DNA of 64,000 nt from Calditrichota bacterium (GTDB taxonomy: Bacteria > Calditrichota > Calditrichia > Calditrichales > J004), in the NCBI GenBank assembly GCA_013112635.1, contig JABFGF010000015.1, positions 1-64,000 of the forward strand, in the 5' to 3' direction. The first letter of the stretch is position 1. Each line of letters opens with the position of its first letter. Positions 60,374-64,000 of this stretch are shown piece by piece. A model generated the notes under the pieces. It was not told the origin of the DNA. It was given only the letters and a program-made list of their open reading frames with translations, and did no database searches. Position numbers and translations under genes: made by a program.

Positions 60374-60764
60374 ATAAATCTGGAATATAAATAGTTTTGT
60401 TTCTACGAAAATCTATATTTCGAATCCAATATGTAGCAAGCACAAGAACTAATAAAGCGACACTTATTAGTATTGTTTCTGAATGAACTAAACGGGTTGT
60501 TATAGCAGCAAAACAATCAATACATAGAATCAGCAATCCAAGTATTCTGTATTTATATGTCAAAAATAAGGCAATGCCGATAAGTTCAATAAAGCCAATT
60601 GCTTTTATATAACTCCATAAACCCCAAGCTTTAAAGTTCATAACAATAGGTAAAGCATTGCCACCAAGTATTTTCTGGACAGCAATTATCCCGTAAAAAA
60701 CAAATATTATCCAAAGTAGGGTTACGGTTAATTTATGGAATTGATTTTCTGTAGGTTTAAACAT
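60372..60764 (-). CDS. DoxX-like small membrane protein (130 aa)
   Basis: Four predicted membrane helices: LTVTLLWIIFVFYGIIAVQK, SYIKAIGFIELIGIALFLTY, RILGLLILCIDCFAAITT and ILISVALLVLVLATYWI. The length and arrangement are those of DoxX/DoxD-like proteins, whose usual role is linked to membrane redox processes. No catalytic residue supports a specific reaction. A 12-bp palindrome lies upstream at 60793-60804. Confidence 0.6.
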   Translation of the reverse strand: MFKPTENQFHKLTVTLLWIIFVFYGIIAVQKILGGNALPIVMNFKAWGLWSYIKAIGFIELIGIALFLTYKYRILGLLILCIDCFAAITTRLVHSETILISVALLVLVLATYWIRNIDFRRNKTIYIPDL

Positions 60765-60792
60765 AAAGCACCCCCAAAGGTTTTGGTCGATG

Positions 60793-60804
60793 TGTATTAA
60801 TACA
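60793..60804. promoter_or_regulatory. 12-bp palindrome TGTATTAATACA
   Basis: A perfect palindrome 28 bp upstream of the DoxX-like start, in the divergent region shared with the TetR gene at 60915. It is the kind of site TetR dimers bind. Confidence 0.45.
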
Positions 60805-60819
60805 TACAGGCATTGCCTT

Positions 60820-60849
60820 TAATGATTTAAAGCTTGCTTTAATAAATTA
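60820..60849. promoter_or_regulatory. Near-palindrome, candidate TetR operator
   Basis: The 30-bp stretch reads TAAT..ATTTAAAGC/GCTTTAATA..ATTA around a TT centre. Most positions of the two half-sites are symmetric. It lies 65 bp before the TetR gene that heads the efflux operon. Confidence 0.35.
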
Positions 60850-60914
60850 AAACATATATTTTTTAAAACCTTTTACTGTATTGTTCGAATAGTTGAAATA
60901 ATATAAAGGATTTT

Positions 60915-61514
60915 ATGCCGGATACAAAGAAAAATCAGATTCTCCAGAGTGCGCGAAAGTGTTTTGCCAAAGTAGGACTTGCAAAAACAACTCTGGATGA
61001 TATTGCTGTAAATCTTGGGATGAAGAAATCATCTTTGTATTACTATTATAAATCCAAGGAAGATATCCTGAGTGACTTTATCAATACAGAAAGCGAAAAC
61101 CTAAAAGCGGTATTGGAAGAGGAAATGTCAAAAGCCGGGAATGCTAAAAATAAATTGAAAAGTTTTGTCAGCACACGTATACAATATTTTAATGAGCAAA
61201 TAGACTTATATAATGTGCCTACACAGGTGATCCTGGAATTCAAGCCTATTTTAGAAGGGTGCTTTAATGAATTCCGTAAAAGTCAGCTTGATATTTTGGA
61301 AGAAATAATCAAGGAAGGTGTTGCGAAGAATGAGTTTATAGTTACGAGTCCGGTACAAACTGCCAATTTAATTCTTACAGTATTAGAAGCCGTAAAATTT
61401 CAAGAATTATTTTATGTGCAAAACATAGAAACAAAACCCGTAAATAAAATTACTGACACTAAACAAACAGAGAAGATTATTGATCTTATTATTAACGGAA
61501 TTGCTAAACATTAA
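60915..61514 (+). CDS. TetR-family regulator of the efflux operon (199 aa)
   Basis: The HTH is ARKCFAKVGLAKTTLDDIAV, then NLGMKKSSLYYYYKSKEDIL, followed by a helical C-terminal domain. It is 12 bp upstream of the TolC-like gene on the same strand. It probably represses its own efflux operon from palindromes at 60793 and 60820. The inducer is unknown. Confidence 0.8.
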   Translation: MPDTKKNQILQSARKCFAKVGLAKTTLDDIAVNLGMKKSSLYYYYKSKEDILSDFINTESENLKAVLEEEMSKAGNAKNKLKSFVSTRIQYFNEQIDLYNVPTQVILEFKPILEGCFNEFRKSQLDILEEIIKEGVAKNEFIVTSPVQTANLILTVLEAVKFQELFYVQNIETKPVNKITDTKQTEKIIDLIINGIAKH

Positions 61515-61526
61515 AAAAGAAAGCTT

Positions 61527-62825
61527 ATGAGAAACATTTTAATTATTCTTATGATGCTGCTATTTCAAAATCTGAGTGCGCAGCAGACAATAAACCTAAC
61601 CTTTGAGAAGGCAAAAGAACTGGCTATAAGTCAGAGCTTGATTGTCAAAATGGCCACAAAAGAGGCGGAATTTGCTGAAAGCCAGGTTGATGAAGCCTAC
61701 TCAACCTTATACCCGCAAATAGAAGGTATTCTTAATTACACGCGTAATTTTAAAAACCCACTTATTATTTCAAGCGCATTTCCCCAACCCATAGAAATGG
61801 GAAAGAGACACTCTATGGTAGCGGGGATTTCAGTCAATCAAGCTATCTGGATTGGTGGTAAATTATTTACAGCACGAGATATTGCAGAGCTTGCCTTTGA
61901 TGACGCCCAAAATGGGATTAAAGTCTCCAAGGAAAATTTAATAAATGATGTGACCAAAACATTTTATTCAGCTTTGTTAATGAAAGAAATCCTAAATGTA
62001 ACAGAGGAAATGTTACTAAGCGCAAAGGAAAACTTCAAAAACATTAAAGCACTTAAAAAAGAAGGTATGGCTTCAGAGTTTGATTCTCTCCGGGTGAGTG
62101 TTTTTGTCGCCAATCTTGAAACAGAGGTTATTCAAAGTACAGGCAATTATAAAACTGTTGTTAATGCCTTAAAGTTTTTGCTTGAGATGGAGTTGAAGCA
62201 AAAAGTCGAAATCATCGGACAATTGGTTTTTATTCCGGTAGAACATGTTGAAAATGTTAATGAGGTGTTGAACAATAATCGTACAGAGTTGCAGCGGTTA
62301 AAAACAAAAAAAGAAATTTTAGTAAAACTAAAATCAATAGAACGCGCCAATCATTTTCCATCTGTTTTTGCAATGGGCAATCTTCAACGTGTGGCAAACT
62401 CAGATGATTTTATTCCAAAGGATAAGTCTCAATTTACCGTTTTAAATGCCGGGATTGGGATATCGATACCACTTTTTAATGGATTTCAGACATCCGTAAA
62501 AGTGCAGCAAGCACAAATCCAGATAGATATAATTGAGCAGGGAATCCAGTTATTTCTTTCTAAATCAAAAATGGAAATTGAAAATAGTTCTTTGAAATTG
62601 GAAGAAGCGTTAAAACGGATTGCGTCACAAAAACAGTCTGTGTCCATGGCAGAGAAAGCTGTGGAAATAGCAAAGGTACGTTTTAAAAACGGCTTGTCAA
62701 CACAGGTGGAGTTAAACGATGCAGAGACCGCTTTAAAAAGAGTAAAACTTGCCCGGCTTGCAGCAATCTATGATTATATGATTGCAAAAACTGAATATAA
62801 AAAGTTATTAGGAATCGTGAATTAA
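61527..62825 (+). CDS. TolC-family outer membrane efflux protein (432 aa)
   Basis: The signal peptide RNILIILMMLLFQNLSAQQ is followed by a pair of outer membrane efflux protein repeats with heptad-like helices (INLTFEKAKELAISQSLIVK, then YSALLMKEILNVTEEMLLS; later ASQKQSVSMAEKAVEIAKVR). Strand segments flank the helices. TolC-like proteins form the outer-membrane channel of tripartite efflux pumps. It is between the TetR regulator and the membrane-fusion gene, so the function is clear from context. The length is normal. Confidence 0.85.
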   Translation: MRNILIILMMLLFQNLSAQQTINLTFEKAKELAISQSLIVKMATKEAEFAESQVDEAYSTLYPQIEGILNYTRNFKNPLIISSAFPQPIEMGKRHSMVAGISVNQAIWIGGKLFTARDIAELAFDDAQNGIKVSKENLINDVTKTFYSALLMKEILNVTEEMLLSAKENFKNIKALKKEGMASEFDSLRVSVFVANLETEVIQSTGNYKTVVNALKFLLEMELKQKVEIIGQLVFIPVEHVENVNEVLNNNRTELQRLKTKKEILVKLKSIERANHFPSVFAMGNLQRVANSDDFIPKDKSQFTVLNAGIGISIPLFNGFQTSVKVQQAQIQIDIIEQGIQLFLSKSKMEIENSSLKLEEALKRIASQKQSVSMAEKAVEIAKVRFKNGLSTQVELNDAETALKRVKLARLAAIYDYMIAKTEYKKLLGIVN

Positions 62826-62839
62826 CAGGGGAAATATCG

Positions 62840-63913
62840 ATGACGTCTAAAACAAAGGTAATTAGTGGAGCATTTTTAACTATTGCAGTGGTTGCTGCTA
62901 TTTTAAGCTACCGCATTTATGAAAAAAGCAATCCTGTAGTTTATAAGACAAATGAAACACTACAACTTGAATTTGGGGTTCCGGTAAAGGTTGTTAAGCT
63001 TGAACGTGGAGAACTTGCATTGACTGAAAAATTCACAGGAACAGCAGAGGGCATTTCTGAGGCTGTTGTAGTTGCAGACCTGACGCAGAAAATAGCAAAT
63101 GTGCTTGTTAAAATTGGGAAGACTGTTATAAAAGGTGAAGCGCTGGTTGAGTTACAGAAAAAGAGTATCAGCAATATGAGTTTGAAATATGAGCAGACAG
63201 TTATGGCCTATAATGATGCCAGGCTTGATCTGGAAAGAATGAAAAATCTTTATGATACGGGGGCGATTCCAAAACAAACATTGGAAAAAATTCAGTTAAA
63301 ATATGATATGAGTAAATCAAATCTTGATGCTATAAATGATGCTGTTTTTATAAAGTCACCGATAAGCGGGACAGTTACAGAAATTTTTGTTAAGGAAGGC
63401 AATAATGTAAGAACGGGTATGCCTGTCACAAAGATTGTGCAGACAGACAGAATGCAAATAAAACTAAATGTAAACGAAACTGAAATCTCAAAAATAAATG
63501 TAGGCCAAAAGTGCATAATCAGCATGCATGGCGATGAAGCCGAATACGAAGGTTACGTTAATGAAGTGTCCCTTTCCGCTAACCCGATGACCCGCAACTT
63601 TGAAGTAAAGGTGATTGTGGATAACCCGAACAATAAGATCCGCTCTGGCATGTTTGTTTCAGCAAAAATTATTATCGATCAAAAAGTCGACGTGCTGATG
63701 TTGGAAAAAGAAGCGGTCATTAACCAGGATGGGGATCAATTTGTCTGGATTGTGTCTATCGATAGTTTACTAAGTAAGAAAAATATAATAACAGGTTTGT
63801 CGGATGAAAAATATGTAGAAATTATTAGTGGCTTAGAGCAATCACATATGATTGTTTTAGAAGGTTATAATAACATCCAAAAAGAAAACCAGAAAGCCAG
63901 CATTATAAATTAA
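62840..63913 (+). CDS. RND/HlyD-type membrane fusion protein (357 aa)
   Basis: One N-terminal anchor (TSKTKVISGAFLTIAVVAAI) precedes a split lipoyl domain (IANVLVKIGKTVIKGEALVE and SPISGTVTEIFVKEGNNVRT). A coiled-coil hairpin lies between them (KYEQTVMAYNDARLDLERMK), and a beta-barrel follows (MQIKLNVNETEISKINVGQK). It links the inner-membrane pump to the TolC channel in the periplasm. A 14-bp gap separates it from the TolC gene. A partial gene follows, probably the pump or an accessory membrane protein. Confidence 0.85.
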   Translation: MTSKTKVISGAFLTIAVVAAILSYRIYEKSNPVVYKTNETLQLEFGVPVKVVKLERGELALTEKFTGTAEGISEAVVVADLTQKIANVLVKIGKTVIKGEALVELQKKSISNMSLKYEQTVMAYNDARLDLERMKNLYDTGAIPKQTLEKIQLKYDMSKSNLDAINDAVFIKSPISGTVTEIFVKEGNNVRTGMPVTKIVQTDRMQIKLNVNETEISKINVGQKCIISMHGDEAEYEGYVNEVSLSANPMTRNFEVKVIVDNPNNKIRSGMFVSAKIIIDQKVDVLMLEKEAVINQDGDQFVWIVSIDSLLSKKNIITGLSDEKYVEIISGLEQSHMIVLEGYNNIQKENQKASIIN

Positions 63914-63922
63914 GTGAGAAAA

Positions 63923-64000
63923 ATGAACAAATTGCTTACAGGACTGATAGCCGGTTTGGCCTTTGGCATCATAGATATTTTGTTAATGATGCCATTGGAT
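63923..64000 (+). CDS. Partial membrane protein (N-terminus only)
   Basis: ATG 63923 follows AAGTGAGAAA and opens a frame with 26 residues visible before the window ends. The segment (NKLLTGLIAGLAFGIIDILL) is one hydrophobic helix with glycine spacing. It is the next gene of the efflux operon and could be a small accessory membrane protein. The family cannot be told from this piece. Confidence 0.5.
   Translation, partial: MNKLLTGLIAGLAFGIIDILLMMPLD

Overview
The window is AT-rich and gene-dense. Its host is probably a member of the FCB superphylum (Calditrichota, Ignavibacteriota, Marinimicrobia or a relative). The evidence is four exported proteins that end in a Por/T9SS-like sorting tail built around the core NYPNPFN (28244-29434, 31102-35643, 44147-47074, 50276-51301). 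No rRNA or tRNA gene and no CRISPR array was seen. Most of the window is accessory DNA.

Region 1 (1-11.4 kb) is a phage- or plasmid-like module. A sigma70 promoter followed at once by an intrinsic terminator leads into a small zinc-ribbon gene and a P4/D5-type primase-helicase. After the primase come about 600 bp of non-coding, iteron-like repeats arranged as two diverged copies of one module, a candidate origin. Then follow short accessory genes: HTH protein, Gp37/Gp68-family (DUF5131) protein, protein-kinase-like protein, unknown genes, and a frameshifted paralogue of the gene at 5511.

Region 2 (11.4-28.2 kb) lies entirely on the minus strand and looks like a defence island. An HTH gene and a zinc-ribbon gene precede a PLD-SNF2 helicase, an Eco57I-like adenine methyltransferase and an SMC/RecF-like ATPase (an Hma-like helicase-methylase-ATPase set). 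These are followed by a small protein, a membrane protein, three consecutive PD-(D/E)XK-fold proteins, two unknown genes, and a frameshifted secreted nuclease with DUF1353, membrane and pYEATS genes.

Region 3 (28.2-36.3 kb) encodes exported proteins: a second EEP nuclease, a lipoprotein behind a three-hairpin leader, a 1513-residue subtilase with beta-helix repeats, and a transglycosylase-like protein.

Region 4 (36.3-47.4 kb) is a second mobile-element-like block. It holds tiny membrane proteins, a methyltransferase-fold protein, several Zn-ribbon proteins, a divergent DNA sliding clamp, an XRE regulator, a membrane-anchored HTH protein and a beta-helix/PKD exoprotein. The word GGCATAAGA occurs five times, 29-41 nt before gene starts.

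Region 5 (47.4-58.5 kb) is a sedentary integron: an IntI-type integrase, a divergently transcribed IS91-type transposase, two clear attC sites and one degenerate one, and single-gene cassettes. An IS110/IS1111-type insertion sequence and a four-gene operon follow. The operon pairs a thymidylate-synthase-family enzyme (with the Asn-to-Asp change seen in dCMP-specific relatives) with a UDG-superfamily-like protein and a protein resembling the alpha-glutamyl/putrescinyl-thymine pyrophosphorylase clade. It is the best candidate here for an undescribed pyrimidine-modification or modified-base-sensing system. A HigBA/ImmA-type toxin-antitoxin pair is convergent with it. Identical palindromes sit on the integrase and transposase promoters and suggest joint, possibly SOS-type, control.

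Region 6 (58.9-64.0 kb) looks like ordinary chromosome: three TetR regulators, a DoxX-like protein, and the start of a TolC / membrane-fusion / inner-membrane efflux operon that runs off the window.
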